From Nepenthes gracilis (lineage: Eukaryota; Streptophyta; Magnoliopsida; Caryophyllales; Nepenthaceae): 64,000 nt of DNA. The notes under the pieces are model-generated. The model was not told the DNA's origin. It was given only the letters and a program-made list of their open reading frames with translations, and ran no database searches. A program made the translations under genes and the position numbers. The stretch lies in assembly GCA_033239525.1 (NCBI GenBank), contig BSYO01000034.1:4278001-4342000 (forward strand), written 5' to 3'. Shown one piece after another: positions 20,339 through 32,386 of this stretch; the stretch's first letter is position 1; every line of letters begins with the position of its first letter.

Positions 20339-23280
20339 TTATAGAAGATTTTAATTAAGATGGGGCTCATTCATGAACAAGTTTTCTCTATGTGATCAAT
20401 GGCTTTATAATTTTTTAACATAAAATGTTAAAAAAGTTGGTCAAACAGAAAGAGATAAGTCAGTTATAATTATTAATTTAAGAAAGAATCGGTGTTTCTT
20501 ATCTTCCAACTGTTAAGTTTTGTCCTAAGGTAATGGGATTCCAAGATTGCCACGAAGATGAGTGGGAGTGGGGTCGATATTGGGTGATAAGTTGGCCCTC
20601 TCTTTGCAATTGCCTGCGAGATTAGATAGAATGTGTTATGTGCACGCTTACAGTACCATGCACAAATAGCAGGAAGTAGAGAGATGGCAAAGAACAGAGA
20701 AGGGGAATGGGAGTTCAGACAGAGGAAATAAAAGAAAATAGGAAAAAGAGAGAGTTAGAGGGAGAGTTTTGAGAGAGACAGAGGCATAGAGGAAAAGATA
20801 AGACAAGAGAGAGCAGGAGGATAAAGACAAAGGAAATGTCTGCTTCTCCTCTATTCTCCAACTACACTGTACAATATATAATAAAATTATAATTGAATCG
20901 GTTGAACTCTAATTGAATGGCTAATCAAGCAGTAACTAAATAGAAAAAACAGAAAGAAACAAAGGGCCCTTAACAGAATGATGCAACGGAGGCCAATGCT
21001 CCCTACAAAATGGGAATTACTCTATTTATTCGATAATGAAAAAGATAAAAATAATTGTTAAATTAATCTCAAAAAAATAAAAAAATAAAAAAAGTGAGAA
21101 GTTAAGTGATATTTTTCAAAATTTAGAACTTTTTTTTTCTCTAGCGAAGGATATGAGTCACATATGAAATAGGTGCCTAATAAATGTATGAAAAGATAAT
21201 TAAACGTGTGTAACATATTCTAGTGTGCTTGAAAGGTGCCTAAGGATACACATATGTGTCACTAGCAATGGAATCAACACTTGATATGTGCATATGTACT
21301 CAATTAGTTTTTGTCTGTGGTATTCAAATGTTGATGCCAGTATAAAGGATGATGCTGTGATTTTAGTGTAGAGATTATGAGAGCATTAAGTATAAGGAAC
21401 ACCACAATGAAAAAAGGAAAGATGAAACAGAGAAGAATATGAAGATTTCAGCATCTGATTAAGGTTTAACTCAAATCTCATCCATCACCTAGTTTGTATA
21501 TATTGTTTCAACTTTACTAGTAAGATATATTATTAATTGGTGACTTATTTTTTTATAGTATTTATTGGTTGTACAATTTTTTTAAAAGGCATAGACCAAC
21601 AATTATGGTCCATGTTTATCCCGATAACCGCTTGCCCAACCTTTGCTTGGTAACCACTATAAGATAATTTGATAAAAATTATCTATAAATGTGGATGATA
21701 CTTGATTTAGTCTCTAAATTTAATATTCTATTCATACACCATCATTAAAGAGTATAATATTTATAGTATGCATTATTTGAATACTGTCCCATAATTTTTT
21801 TGTTAGTTGATAAGGATTGTTCATTTTAAAATTTTATATAATTTGTGTTACTTATATTAATTAATTTTTAATAAGTTTTTTAAGATGAAAACGAGTTCAA
21901 TCTGAGATTGACTGGACTTAATTCATTTGGAGCATGAACATCTCGTGAATTTAATTATATATGGGCTTGAGAGCAACATCACCTATTTGATCATGAATTA
22001 TGTAAAAGTTAATAATAAACTTATTAATGGACTCATGTGAACTCCTTGAATGTCCTTGTAATAGACAAGTTTAAGAATTTGAGTTTGGTTCATTTATGTT
22101 TATATATATATATAACCAAGGTTAGCTTAGCTCAACTCATTTATGTATCAAAAGTATTTAATCTAAGCATGTTTAAGCTTAATTTGGTTCAATTTAGCAC
22201 ATGTGGAAACATATATGCTGTATGATATACTATATAGTGCATAGTATGATAAGTCATTCATTAAAAAAAAGAAAAAGGCAGGCTCATTCAAACTTATTTA
22301 TTTGTAAAAAATAAACGACAATTGAATATAATTTTTAAGAATTTTTTGGCAAATGAGTCGAGCTGAAATATATCTGAACTTGATTATTTTTTATTCATAA
22401 ATAACTCAGTTAATTCTATTTTATGCTTTTAAACAAACCCATCCCTAGGCTTCTGAATACATTCATATAAAATTAATAATAGAATCATTTATAAGCTCAT
22501 ATAAAATCCTATTCAAAATCGTTATTAATAAACCCATTTAATATGGTATTTTTGCTTGTTCATGAGTTTAATATAACACATAAGCAAAGTTTACTTCGGC
22601 TCAACTCGGTCAGACTTAGCTTGGCTCATTTAATGGCAAAGAAACAAGCCTAAGCAAGTTTGATCAGGTATACCTCAACTATGCTCCACTAATTTACTGC
22701 CATATATATATATATACTAATATTCACATATTACCCACTATATGTATAGTGTAAAATAGAGCATGAGTCAATTGATATGTATGTATATACATACGTATGT
22801 ATATATGTATGTATGTAAGATAGGTACCCAACCAGCTAAAAGGGAGAAGAGAGACGTGAGAATAGGGATTAAGTTGGGAAGGTTGGTAGCAAACGTTGCT
22901 GTGGCGTCCCTCAAGCCAAAATAGAACATCCTCATTCCCATTGTTATCCTACATCATCCATCAACACCACAATATCAAGTTTACTAGTATTTACTCATAC
23001 TAGAGTACAGAGTGGCATTCGTGTGATATTCTTTAGCCATATTAATCTGTAACACTTGGATTATATAGTATGTCATTCACCCATTCGCAATAATTGACAA
23101 TTTAAAAAATAAATAGGTGGATAATGATGTGTATGATAATCTATCGGCCAACCTAAAACCTTAGCCTGCTGAATGAAGAATGGCACAAGAAACGAAAGCC
23201 CAATATGATGCTCCCTTAACCCAAGATCAAGCGAGCGCGGTGGTCGACCCGAAAAGTGTGATCTAATACCATCTGACGAC
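20339..23280. other. AT-rich intergenic DNA
   Basis: No gene seen. Notable pieces are a purine-rich stretch at 20660-20840 (GAGA runs), (TA)n at 22703-22717 and a TATG/TACA-type microsatellite at 22775-22830. Near 23255-23275 the minus strand reads ATGGTATTAGATCACAC, resembling a decayed tRNA-Met primer site, but no LTR can be defined around it. Confidence 0.45.
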
Positions 23281-23538
23281 AAATAGGCAATTAAGGTTAA
23301 TCAGTGGCGAACCTTGACAACTGCAATCCCAAAACTATTGACGTCACGATAGCTCACTCCATATATTTGGGGGATATTATCCCATGATTAAGGATTGCCC
23401 CGGAATGGTAGTGATAGCCCAACAAATATTCTCAAATGGCGATTGCCATATATTGCCCGTGAGGATCACTCAGACAGGGGAGCAAATATACGTAGACAAT
23501 TGTCACAGCCACAAGACCTAAGGAAGGCTAAACCGGCT
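23281..23538 (+). other. Possible gag zinc-knuckle remnant
   Basis: Around 23365 the + strand encodes GGYYPMIKDCPG, like the second half of a retroviral-type CCHC knuckle with the first cysteines lost. Nothing else of gag or pol is clear. Confidence 0.2.
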
Positions 23539-23779
23539 GTAACATCTCGAATTTTGATTAAATTTATTTTAATATATTATTTATTATTTTATGTAATTTA
23601 AATATGATAAAAATTAATTAAATATTATAAAATTTTAAATAGTATTCGAATCAATAGGGCTAACGCCTGAAACACGCTCGAGAGGCACCTGTGCGCTGAT
23701 TCCAATGGGCCTGTACTTGAGGTACACCGACGTTGTCACTTGAGCGTCGATTGGTTAATAAAATAATAATAATAATAAT

Positions 23780-23965
23780 AATAATACAAGGGAAGGGGAA
23801 AAAGAAAGGGAAAAGAAAGAAAGGGAGTGAAGAAAGGCAAAAGAAAGAAAGGGAGAGAAGAGGCCGTGTGGCAGAGCAAAGGAGGGAAGAAGAGAAGAGA
23901 GAGAGAAAGAAGAAGGAGAAAGAGAGGAGGAGGAAGAAGGAAATAGTGCGGGTGAAGGTAGAGCC
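23780..23965 (+). repeat. Purine-rich low-complexity tract
   Basis: About 185 bp of almost only G and A, after an (AAT)n run at 23761-23786. Long open frames on both strands here are artefacts of composition. Confidence 0.7.
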
Positions 23966-24339
23966 GTGCGGAGAAGAGGCACGCAATATGAGAGAGAGAA
24001 GGGTGTGCGGGGGAGAGGAGAGAGGAAGCGGAGTTCGAGCACCTTGGAGTATCTTTTTGCTTAATCTGTTAAGTATAATGTTGAGTCAAATATTTATAAG
24101 TCTTATCCTTTGTTTATTTTAACATTTGATATGTTTTGACTACTATTTGAAAATTTTATTAGTATGTATATTATTTTTATATGCCATATTTATTTATCCT
24201 ATATATGCATGTTCGATTTTTGAGTCGTTCAGTGATAATATATGTGTTTCGTTATTTTTGGAGAATTTTATTATTTTTATGAAAGCCTGAAAAATATCTG
24301 ACTATATATATTCATGCATTGGTATATTTATACGGAGAT

Positions 24340-24595
24340 AGACATGAACCAAGCCCTGATGGGTTCGATATGTGTGTGAGACCATGGTGATCCGAGACTC
24401 TAATGGATTGATATGTGTGTGTGGGACTTTAGTGATTCAAGACCCTGGTAGGTCGATATGTGCGTGTAGGACCCCGGTGATCCGAGGCCCTGATGGGTCA
24501 ATATGTGCGAGTGGGACCCTAGTGTTCGGAGGCCCTGGTAGGTCGATGTGTATGTGAGACTATGGTGGCCCGAGACCCTGATGATCTGATAAGTG
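24340..24595 (+). repeat. Minisatellite, 45-bp unit
   Basis: Five to six copies of a unit containing gatatgtg...gggaccctagtgatccgag; copies of gatatgtg start near 24367, 24410, 24455, 24500 and 24545. The 45-bp period keeps a frame open, but this is not a gene. Confidence 0.75.
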
Positions 24596-24619
24596 ATCCA
24601 ATAAGTGTTTCGATATGTG

Positions 24620-25150
24620 ATTTGATAAAAGATGGTAGAGTAACTGTATGCCTAAAATATAACCGATAATAATAAAAGATGGTCAAGTAATTATTGGTCT
24701 AAAATATAACCGATAATGATAAAATATAGCCGAATAGTTGCAGGCCTAAAGTATAGTCGATAATAATAAAAAATATTCGAGTAGTTATAGGCCTAGAATG
24801 TAGCCGATAATGATAAAAGATAATTGAATAACTACAAACCTAAAATGTAGCCGATAATGATAAAAGATGATTGAATAACTACAAACCTAAAATGTAGACT
24901 ATAATGATAAAAGATGGTTAAGTAGTTACATGTTTAAAATATAGCCGATAATGATAAAAGATAATTGAGTAGTTGCAGGTCTAAAATATAGCTGATAATA
25001 ATAAAAGATAATCGAGTGGCTGTAGGGCTAAAATGTAGCCGATAATGATAAAAGATGGAGGAGAGTTTCAGGTTTAAAAAATAGTTAGCTAATAAAGCCA
25101 ATAATATGAGATGGTGAAAATTACCAGGCCTAAAATATAGCCATTGATTA
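24620..25150 (+). repeat. Minisatellite, 47-bp unit
   Basis: About eleven copies of a unit around gataatgataaaagatgg...ggcctaaaatatagcc; copies start near 24627, 24674, 24721 and 24768, spaced 47 bp. It directly follows the 45-bp array, but the unit is different. Confidence 0.8.
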
Positions 25151-25634
25151 TGCATACGAGATTTGACTCCCGATCATGATTTGTTGTGAGTATATTTTGA
25201 CGGGATGGTACGATTTGATATACAATTTTGGTACGAAACTGCCACTAGTTTTGACATTGGACTCTATTTTAGAGTTGATGAATTTTCTGATATTGGTGTT
25301 CTAGATTTGTATCTTCTATTTTTTTTGGATATCGAATTTGTATTTATTATTCATTGTGATATCTGTTTATGAATATTCCATCTGATTTATTGAACGTAAT
25401 TGTTATTATTATATCTATATGATACTTGTTGAATTCTAAACTTACGTTTCTCTATTTTATCCCTACAAAGTAGAGGGTTTGGACATATCGTAGGAGTTAG
25501 ACGAGACCTGTTGCAGTATCTCTTATTTGGTGAGTATTATATTTGTTCTATTATTATTGGATCTGTTCAAACCGTGTATTAGGGTTATGTTTCGGATATT
25601 CAGTCCGGCCCTATGTGGCCTTGGATATGTATTT

Positions 25635-26841
25635 CTTTTTCCAAATCGATGATCCTACCGTTTAAGGTTCTATTTAATTTCTTTACTTTCAAACATTCCC
25701 TAAACAGTTTATCATATGCTTCTTGAAGGCCGTCAAATTTAACTTCTGACTCAGCCTCAGAGCCATCAGATTGATTAATATTCTCTACTGCATTGTCACA
25801 CATTGAGGTCATAAATGCCATGTACTTGATAGGGCCATTTTCAGAACATTTGACACCCTCTTCTTCTTCGTCATCGCTTAAGGTCACATTAGCTTTAAAA
25901 GCTTGACCTTGTTGGCGTTTAAGATTTGGACATTCAGCCCGATAGTGACCAAACCCTTTACATTCATGATATTGAACTCCTTGAGTCGTTTTTGATTTGG
26001 AATCCTTGAGTTCATGTTGGTCTTTCTTCTCAAATTTTGGTGAGCGTTTTGAGTTCACATCAAATTTGTTTGATGAAGATCTATTTGTCTTCAAAAACTT
26101 TTTAAAATTCTTAATAAATAAGAAAAATTCACCATTACTACCCGATTGTTCATCGAATCCTCGGTTTTGCTCTTCCATACTTGATTTTAGAGCAAGTGAT
26201 TTATTTTTCTTAGACTGTGGTAGTGTGTGCTCATACGTTTGTAGGGATCCTACAAGTTCTTCGGTCTTCATTTTATCAAGGTCTTTGCTTTCTTCAATAG
26301 CAGTGACCTTAAGTCTAAATCGTTTATGAAGTAACCTAAGAACTTTTCTAACAATTTTGTTATCAGGGATTCGTTCTCCTAAATTAAACGTGGAGTTTAC
26401 AATATCATTTAATTGAGCATAGAACTCATCAAAGGTCTCATTATCTTTCATTTTTATTTCTTCGAATCTAGTGGTGAGCATTTACAATTTTAAATTTTTA
26501 ACAAGTTTCGTGCCTTCATGAGTAATTTCTAGGATGTCCCACGCATCTTTAGAAGTCTCACATATTGAAATTCGTTTAAACTCATCGGGAGATACAGCCA
26601 TAAAAATAGCATGTAGCCCCTTACTGTTCCAATTACATGCATCGAGTTCCTTTTTGGTCCATGAAGATAAGACTTTTGGTTCGTTACCACTGGAACTAGT
26701 GGGTGGAGTCCACCCAACTTGGGTACTTGCCCAAACACGCTCATCTAGAGATTTTAGGAAGGCTCTCATCCGGACCTTCCAATAGGCATAGTTACTCCCG
26801 TCAAAGAAGGGAGGAACGGAGAGAGATCCACTCGTATACAT
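25635..26841 (-). pseudogene. Sirevirus gag, N-terminal two thirds
   Basis: It starts at 26841 with MYTSGSLSVPPFFDGSNYAY. A UBN2-type gag core follows (FDEFYAQLNDIVNSTFNLGE, VRKVLRLLHKRF), then a knuckle YHECKGFGHYRAECP in which the first Cys is replaced by Tyr. A TAA stop at 26482-26484, immediately followed by ATG, splits it into 119- and 293-codon frames. The same stop is in the copy at 50364-52249. The end at 25635 is a deletion border. Confidence 0.85.
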
Positions 26842-26867
26842 CTAGATCGAAGGTCGCAGATCGGGGT

Positions 26868-26884
26868 AAGTCTCTGATACCAAT
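26868..26884 (-). other. Primer binding site (initiator tRNA-Met type)
   Basis: Minus strand ATTGGTATCAGAGAC just below the LTR. Confidence 0.75.
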
Positions 26885-27878
26885 TGAAAAAGCACGTTTT
26901 GTGCTAACGTGAACAATCAAGTTTTAACCCCGTTAAAAGTATAGTGGAAGCAACAATAAATAAATATCCAATATACGTAAAGGATATTTAATACTAGATG
27001 CTAACGAGATAACAAGCATGCACAATATATACAACGATGAGCAATAAAGATAAAGACACGATTTTTGGTGACGAAGTGAAAACTCGATACCCACGGTAAT
27101 CGAGAAAAATACTCCGGGTTTCAACGGCCAGGGAAGCAATGCACTATGAAAATCAACTTACAGACCGGGTGGTAACGACGCGCTAACCTAGCCGACTTAC
27201 TCCCGTCACGTGATCCCTACCAAGGAACTCCTTGGATTTGCCCGCGGCAACGGAACCGGACACCTTCCGGTCTTCACGTCAATCTTCCCTCGAACCACTT
27301 GAATTGCCGATCACGATCAAATCTCCTTCTTCACGAACCAACGTCTCCAAAAGAAGGTAGAAGGCAATGTTTCAATGGTGAAAGAAAGGTTGGTGAGAAA
27401 ACTTATATGAGCATGAAGAGCAATCTTATAATGTTAAGTTTTCTCAAGAGAAGTAGGAACAATGGAGCATTAGAAGCTTTCTTCTCCAAGGAAGCACGAA
27501 AATATTCAGTCAAATGGTGATTAGGGTTTCAAAAACTTAAGGTATGTATTTATAGAGGGTGCAAAAAATCATTCAAAAATTTTGCCCGTTGCACCGGCGC
27601 TCGAGCGCATCTTGAGCGCGCGGCGGGCGCACAGAGGGTTTCATGAGAAACCTTGAGTCTGCTCGAACATCCAGAAGGCGAACATCGAGCGGGCACCATT
27701 CTAGATTTTCGGCTCGAGCGGTTAGCGAGCTCCAGGCGGACGCGGGGGCTGTGAACGGCTCGAGCGACTAGAGTGCAGAACGGACATAACGAACTTTAAC
27801 CCGACAACCCACAACCCGACATCGATACAATGATACATATGGTCACGAAATATGCCAATTAGACAAATGTCTCTAACA
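26885..27878 (-). repeat. 5' LTR of the Sirevirus fragment
   Basis: 994 bp; on the minus strand it starts TGTTAGAGACATTTGTC and ends TTTTTCA, as do the LTRs at 49243-50320 and 54724-55804. It carries the GCTCGAGC motifs and a TATA region (minus strand TATAAATAC near 27545). Confidence 0.85.
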
Positions 27879-27923
27879 GTGAGAACGACGAAATGTCTAA
27901 CCTCATAAGAGTAGAAAGAAAGT

Positions 27924-28640
27924 ATGGAGAGCACCATGGCTCAAGAAAGCACACCGACAAGAGACATCGCCGCCCATGACGACGACCTAACTGTAGGTAG
28001 TCATGGAGGTGACCATCCAACCACCAACGGGGAAGCGCTAGCTAACAAGGTAAAGACACTACCAAAACTGCTTTAGACCATGTGCAACCATCTGGAGGTA
28101 CCACCACTAGGGGCTCCTTCCTCCCACTTCCAAACCTTGACATTTGAAAGGAGGAACCGAAAGAAGAGCCAGCCCACCAAGGAGAAGACCCAATGGCCGG
28201 ATGACCTCGAGGCCCAAGGGACTACAAGCGACAGGGTTCAAACACGACTGGAGGACCAACTAAGTCTCGGAGCACAAGGTAAAAACCCAAAGTGGTAGAA
28301 TTTGCACGTCCTCCAAGGCGAAAGAAGGCCTTCAACCCGAGAAGAAGCCTCTTGCAACGCCCTACTGAGGACAGCCCGTAGCCGGCCGATCCAGCACATC
28401 TCTCTAGACCACTTGAAGTCGAGAACCTTCTTCAGTCCTATGAGGATTGCATCCTCCTCCCAAGTGGAGGAGTGAGTTGGGAAGATCGAGCAACAACTGT
28501 TCAAAGGAAGCACTGACGGACACTCTGCCGACCTAAAAAGGTCATCATTCACGAAGGGAAATCTAAATTTAGCAACTCCCTTGCTAATCCACCTCCCCTA
28601 ACCTTATCAAAAGAAGGTGAAGATCTATTTCTCTACCTTG
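27924..28640 (+). pseudogene. Tat gag remnant
   Basis: It starts MESTMAQESTPTRDIAAHDD at 27924. The same frame continues through stops at 28075 and 28296 into a segment with VGKIEQQLF, resembling the N-terminal half of Tat gag proteins. After about 28640 the sequence jumps to integrase, indicating a large internal deletion. Confidence 0.5.
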
Positions 28641-28689
28641 CCACATCAACAGCACGTAGAGTTGCAAACCTAATAATTACCATAGCTAA

Positions 28690-29275
28690 TCGCACAGTGG
28701 GGCTCGACATATTAGGCCCATTACTCATTACATTTGGGCAAAAAAAGTTCGTCACAGTCAATATCAACTAATTTGGATAGAAGCCTCCCTACTAGCATGA
28801 ATTATTAAGCAGAACACGATAGAGTTTTCTTGGTGAAAAGATGAAGCTAGGGGACACGGCAGGCTCTTAGGCGGATGAACTACCTTCTTTGTTGAGGTCC
28901 CACAAGACGACACCTAGGAAGCCTACACGAGGAACACATTCAATCTATGCTACGGAATTGAAGCGGTCCTCTTGACACAAATTGGTCTACTCGGCCTCCG
29001 GGCCAAAAGATTCAACCCACAAAGTAATTCCTGTGGCTTAAAGAACCTCTCGGCCTACTTGAAGAAGCCCAAGACGTAGCAAGGCTGTGCATGGTGGCTT
29101 CTCAATAATTGATCGCTCAGTACTACAACAGAAAGGAAAAGTTGCCGATAGGAACAAACTAACTCTAACCTCAAGGGGACCCTTCCTCGTCTCAATGATC
29201 CTCCACAACAGGGTGTACAAGTGATGCATCTAGAATGGAAAACTAATCCAAGGATATGGAATGCCACCCACCTCT
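28690..29275 (+). pseudogene. Tat integrase remnant
   Basis: Shows LDILGPLLITFGQKKFVTVN (core), then SICYGIEAVLLTQIGLLGLR and QYYNRKEK, parallel to the integrase at 11890-13141. Many stops and frame changes. Confidence 0.7.
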
Positions 29276-29579
29276 AGAAATATAATCAACAGATCGCTAC
29301 CGAGCGCAAGTACACTCTACACATATCGTGCGAACTGCTTATATGATACCAACACATTTCAATTGATAAAATAGTCCTTTACTTATCTTGTCTCGCATGT
29401 CCATTTGAATGCTTGAGTGCTTGCATAAATTCCATAACCTAGACTGCCACACGTCAAGTTTATTCCTTTTCTTGTGAACCAACCTGCTAAAGGTAAAGTA
29501 AAGAATCTCTGTCCTAATTACTGAGTAACAAAAGAGAAGGTTAAAAATTAAACCTTGGTTCTAATAATCGAGCAGCTCA

Positions 29580-30240
29580 AATGAAGTCAGATACTATGAC
29601 CCAGAGAACTTACAGACTAAAGTCGGACCGGCCCAAAAAAGTGGCCACTAAAAACCTTAAGGGGCTTTACAACATGTGTGCAACAATTTTCTTCAATAAG
29701 AACGATTACCATCAGTCAATAATGGTCAGATATTATGGCCTAGGGAGCTTGTAGACTAAACTCGGACCTACCCAAAAGAGCGGCAAGTACTAAATAAAAC
29801 CTTCGGCAAACATGGACCCGATATACGAGTGCAACAACTCCCTCTTATTGGGACGAACACCATTAGTCAAGTGTAGGTGATCGTCTAGACTCCATCGAAA
29901 CCCGGCAATGATAGCAATAACACTTAGCTGGCAAACAAAGCTTTCCCAGTGCCACAACCTCCTCTCAAGAGTGAACACAATCGGACAAATGCATCCCCCT
30001 ATGCTCGACAATGATAGTAATAATGCTCAACCGGCAAATAGATTCTCCCAATACCACGACCACCTCACGGGAGCAAGTACAACCGGACATATACATCCAC
30101 CCGAGCCCAACAACAATAGCAGTAATGCGTAGCTAGCAAATAGGCTTTTCAAGTGCTACAACCTCCTCACAGAATGAGCACAGCTGGACAGATATGCCCA
30201 TCCAAGCCCAATGATGACATCAGCAACACTTGGTTGGCAA
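29580..30240. repeat. Tandem repeats in the Tat spacer
   Basis: Two copies of a unit of about 138 bp (29590-29800, cagatactatgacccag...) are followed by about 3.5 copies of a 104-bp unit (caatgatagcaataa..., starting near 29906, 30009, 30114 and 30219). The position, between integrase and the antisense gene, is the same as in the complete Tat element. Confidence 0.7.
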
Positions 30241-30451
30241 ACAAAACAAACATCAAGCAAAGCAACTCAATATAAATGAAGAAGTATCAGCGACAATCGT
30301 CTAAATGATCTAACTGATTTATTAAAGAACCATCATGTACATGTGCGACCGGGAGAGTCCATTCAGCAAAACATTGCGTAAGTCTACGACTCATACAGGG
30401 AGGAATCCTAAGGCTGGGAGTCCCCCATTAAATGCGGTGAAAGCTCCCCTC

Positions 30452-31000
30452 CTATCTCTGAGGAATCAATGAAATCAGATTGGTGAGTTGGCACTCAACC
30501 TCCCAAAGTGCATCCTTGAGTAAGGCAATCTGATCCAGAGCTCGAGATTTCTCCTTTGTGAGCTCCTGGGATCTCACTTTGGACTCGGACAGCTTGTGTC
30601 GAGGTGAGTGGCCCTCTCATGACTATATAAAATCTCAAATTTGGTAGTATTCACTTGATTCTCCATCTATTTGAGCACCGCAGGATCGGCACGCAACTCA
30701 AATAGGTGAGGGATCTCGGCATCTCGCAATTGTAAAGCCTCTATCATCACGAGGAGTACCTCTTGTGCCTACTAGGCTAGGTAGAATGATCAATCAGGAG
30801 CAACAATGGAAAGAATGATCACATAATGAAGGACTCTGTGAAGTGATACCTCAAGGAAAGATGAGCCCTCCAGATGAGATGGGTCGAGAGAACCCTCGGC
30901 TCCAAATGTAGACGAAGGCCTCCACTATGACAAAGGTAGCATCTGGCGGTAGAGTGACACTCCATAGCCTAGAGGAGAGAGAGATACACTTGAAATCTCC
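30452..31000 (-). pseudogene. Antisense accessory gene remnant, coiled coil
   Basis: The minus strand encodes LRDAEIPHLFELRADPAVLK and, after a frame change near 30600, LSESKVRSQELTKEKSRALD continuing to LISLIPQR and a stop at 30452. The second stretch closely matches the + gene at 31093-31621 (LSESKARSQWLTEAHARALN). Start not determinable. Confidence 0.5.
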
Positions 31001-31092
31001 ATAGCTTAGAAGCCTCACGGCATGGCCCCTCTTCAGCAATCATAGTCTCTGTATTATTTCTAGACACTTGTTTGACCGCATGATCATTATTC

Positions 31093-31621
31093 ATGCCTTC
31101 CCCAATCAAAACGATGGGAGTAGTGGCTGATACTTTGGGCGACAAAGTGACCAAAATTGGGACCCCTTGCATAGCTACGGAGAAGAGGGCCCATAGTATG
31201 GGGAAGCTCCTAAAAGGGCACCACTTGGGTGCCGCAATCACTAAACCTTCTAGGGCCCCGACGGTGCCTCTAGGTTTTGAGTCTGCAAGCCTTCTCAACC
31301 GATATGTTTGCCTTTTTAGGAGGTGGGACTTTTACATTCTTGCGGTGTGTGGTTCTACTTTTCTCCATAGCCTTCGTTTGATCATCCCTTTTTTGTTTTG
31401 GCAGTGACGGCGAAGGGTGTCCAGCATGGGGTTCGTTGAGGCCCACGCTCAGGCCCTAGATCACAAGGGTTGACGCTACCACTACAGAGGCACAACTAGG
31501 CTTGGAGCGGATCAACCATCTCACCCGAACTCTGTCTGAGTCCAAGGCAAGATCACAATGGCTCACCGAGGCCCACGCCCGGGCCCTAAATCAAATTGCG
31601 TTGCTCGAGGATGAGCTTTAG
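31093..31621 (+). pseudogene. Accessory gene B-type remnant
   Basis: Exon-like part 1 (MPSPIKTMGVVADTLGDKVT ... VPLGFESA) has the word VPLGFE also seen in gene B of element 1. After a possible intron ending TTTTGGCAG at 31403, a coiled coil follows: GLERINHLTRTLSESKARSQ to LEDEL, then TAG at 31619-31621. Function unknown. Confidence 0.4.
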
Positions 31622-32386
31622 AGGACTTGGGGGAGGTTCTGGACCTTTGGCTCGAGAATGCCCAACTCAAAGTTGAACCATGGCCCTTTACGCTACCAAG
31701 GAACCATTGGGGGTTTGCAAAGGACAGACCGAGCAATTCAAGACCTTGAGATGGTCGCCCTAGTAGGTCATAGACATAGATAGGATCTTCTTTTTGCCTT
31801 CTTGTATTTTAAGGCCGATAGTCACCTCCAGATGTATATGCTAGATCTTTAATGAAATGTCTCGACTATTCTCAGCGATGTTGCATGATGCATGTTGTTC
31901 AATTTAATGCTGCCTTCTTGTTATTAGATGGCGTTCAAATGGATCGCACAGCCTGCTGGCAACTCGTTCTTCTGGCAATTTGGACTCACAACAGCTTGTT
32001 CAAACATAGGATAAGGTCACAAACCAGTTGGATCGACCTTGAGCCTATGCTGTTAGGTTCGTCGATCTAGCAAGTGGGGTCCTCTTGGAACCAGTTCCTT
32101 TCTATTGATTGGACAGATCGAGCCTGATTGGGAGGTGCCATTCGTATAGGGAAACAATGTGTCAAGCCATCATTATGGGCTTTGGGAAAGGACACGTTGT
32201 GTCGCCTCATGTGGCAGACGTGTGCTGCTACCATTATGAGGGTGACTCTTCGATTTCCCATGCGACGCCATTTGGGACTTGGGTTTTTTCTTGTTTAAAC
32301 CCTGGGCTATTCGCCATTTCCCTTTTTTCCCTTTTCCTTTCGAATCACTATTTATGCATGTGTTCCCTTCCCACTTCTTCATTCAT
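31622..32386. other. Spacer between accessory genes
   Basis: No supported gene. Short open frames here are not similar to anything I recognise. A TTTAAAC word at 32295, about 95 bp above the next start, could be a TATA element by analogy with element 1. Confidence 0.35.

Larger units (their letters stand above)
23539..25634 (+). repeat. LTR-like sequence, possibly of a Del/Tekay-type gypsy element
   Basis: It starts TGTAACATCTCGAAT, like the TGTAACA(T/C)C starts of many plant chromovirus LTRs. It has a purine-rich block, two minisatellites, and an R-like 3' part (gtagagggtttggacatatcg, 25469-25490). No second copy is in the window, so this could be a solo or truncated LTR. Its right end is cut where the Sirevirus fragment begins near 25635. 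Family assignment is tentative. Confidence 0.4.
25635..27878 (-). mobile_element. Sirevirus (Ty1/copia) fragment: 5' LTR plus partial gag
   Basis: The 5' LTR (26885-27878), tRNA-Met-type primer site and gag match the element at 49243-55804. Similarity to that copy stops inside gag at about 25635 (matching about 51568 there). Everything 3' of this is missing, including the second LTR. The lost part is not elsewhere in the window, so this is a truncation, not an interruption. Confidence 0.85.
27879..31092 (+). mobile_element. Tat-lineage remnant on +, internally deleted, no LTRs
   Basis: Left to right: gag N-terminus (27924-28640), integrase pieces (28690-29275), repeat block (29590-30240) and a minus-strand coiled-coil gene (30452-31000), the normal order of a + Tat element with protease, RT and RNase H removed. 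The 5' end stops at the Sirevirus LTR and the 3' LTR is absent. Confidence 0.6.

Noticed and set aside
23240..23280. Full LTR element around a primer-site-like sequence
   Set aside because: No terminal repeats, gag or pol can be placed around it.
23733..24122. Long open frames on both strands over the purine tract
   Set aside because: They are Lys/Glu/Arg-only or Leu/Ser/Phe-only products of GA-rich composition, with no domain and no gene signals.
24372..24557. 61-codon frame with a repeated 15-residue motif
   Set aside because: It follows simply from the 45-bp period of the minisatellite.
30851..31298. Minus frames over the 31093-31621 accessory gene
   Set aside because: The + frame has the VPLGFE word and coiled coil shared with other accessory genes; the minus frames here have no such match.
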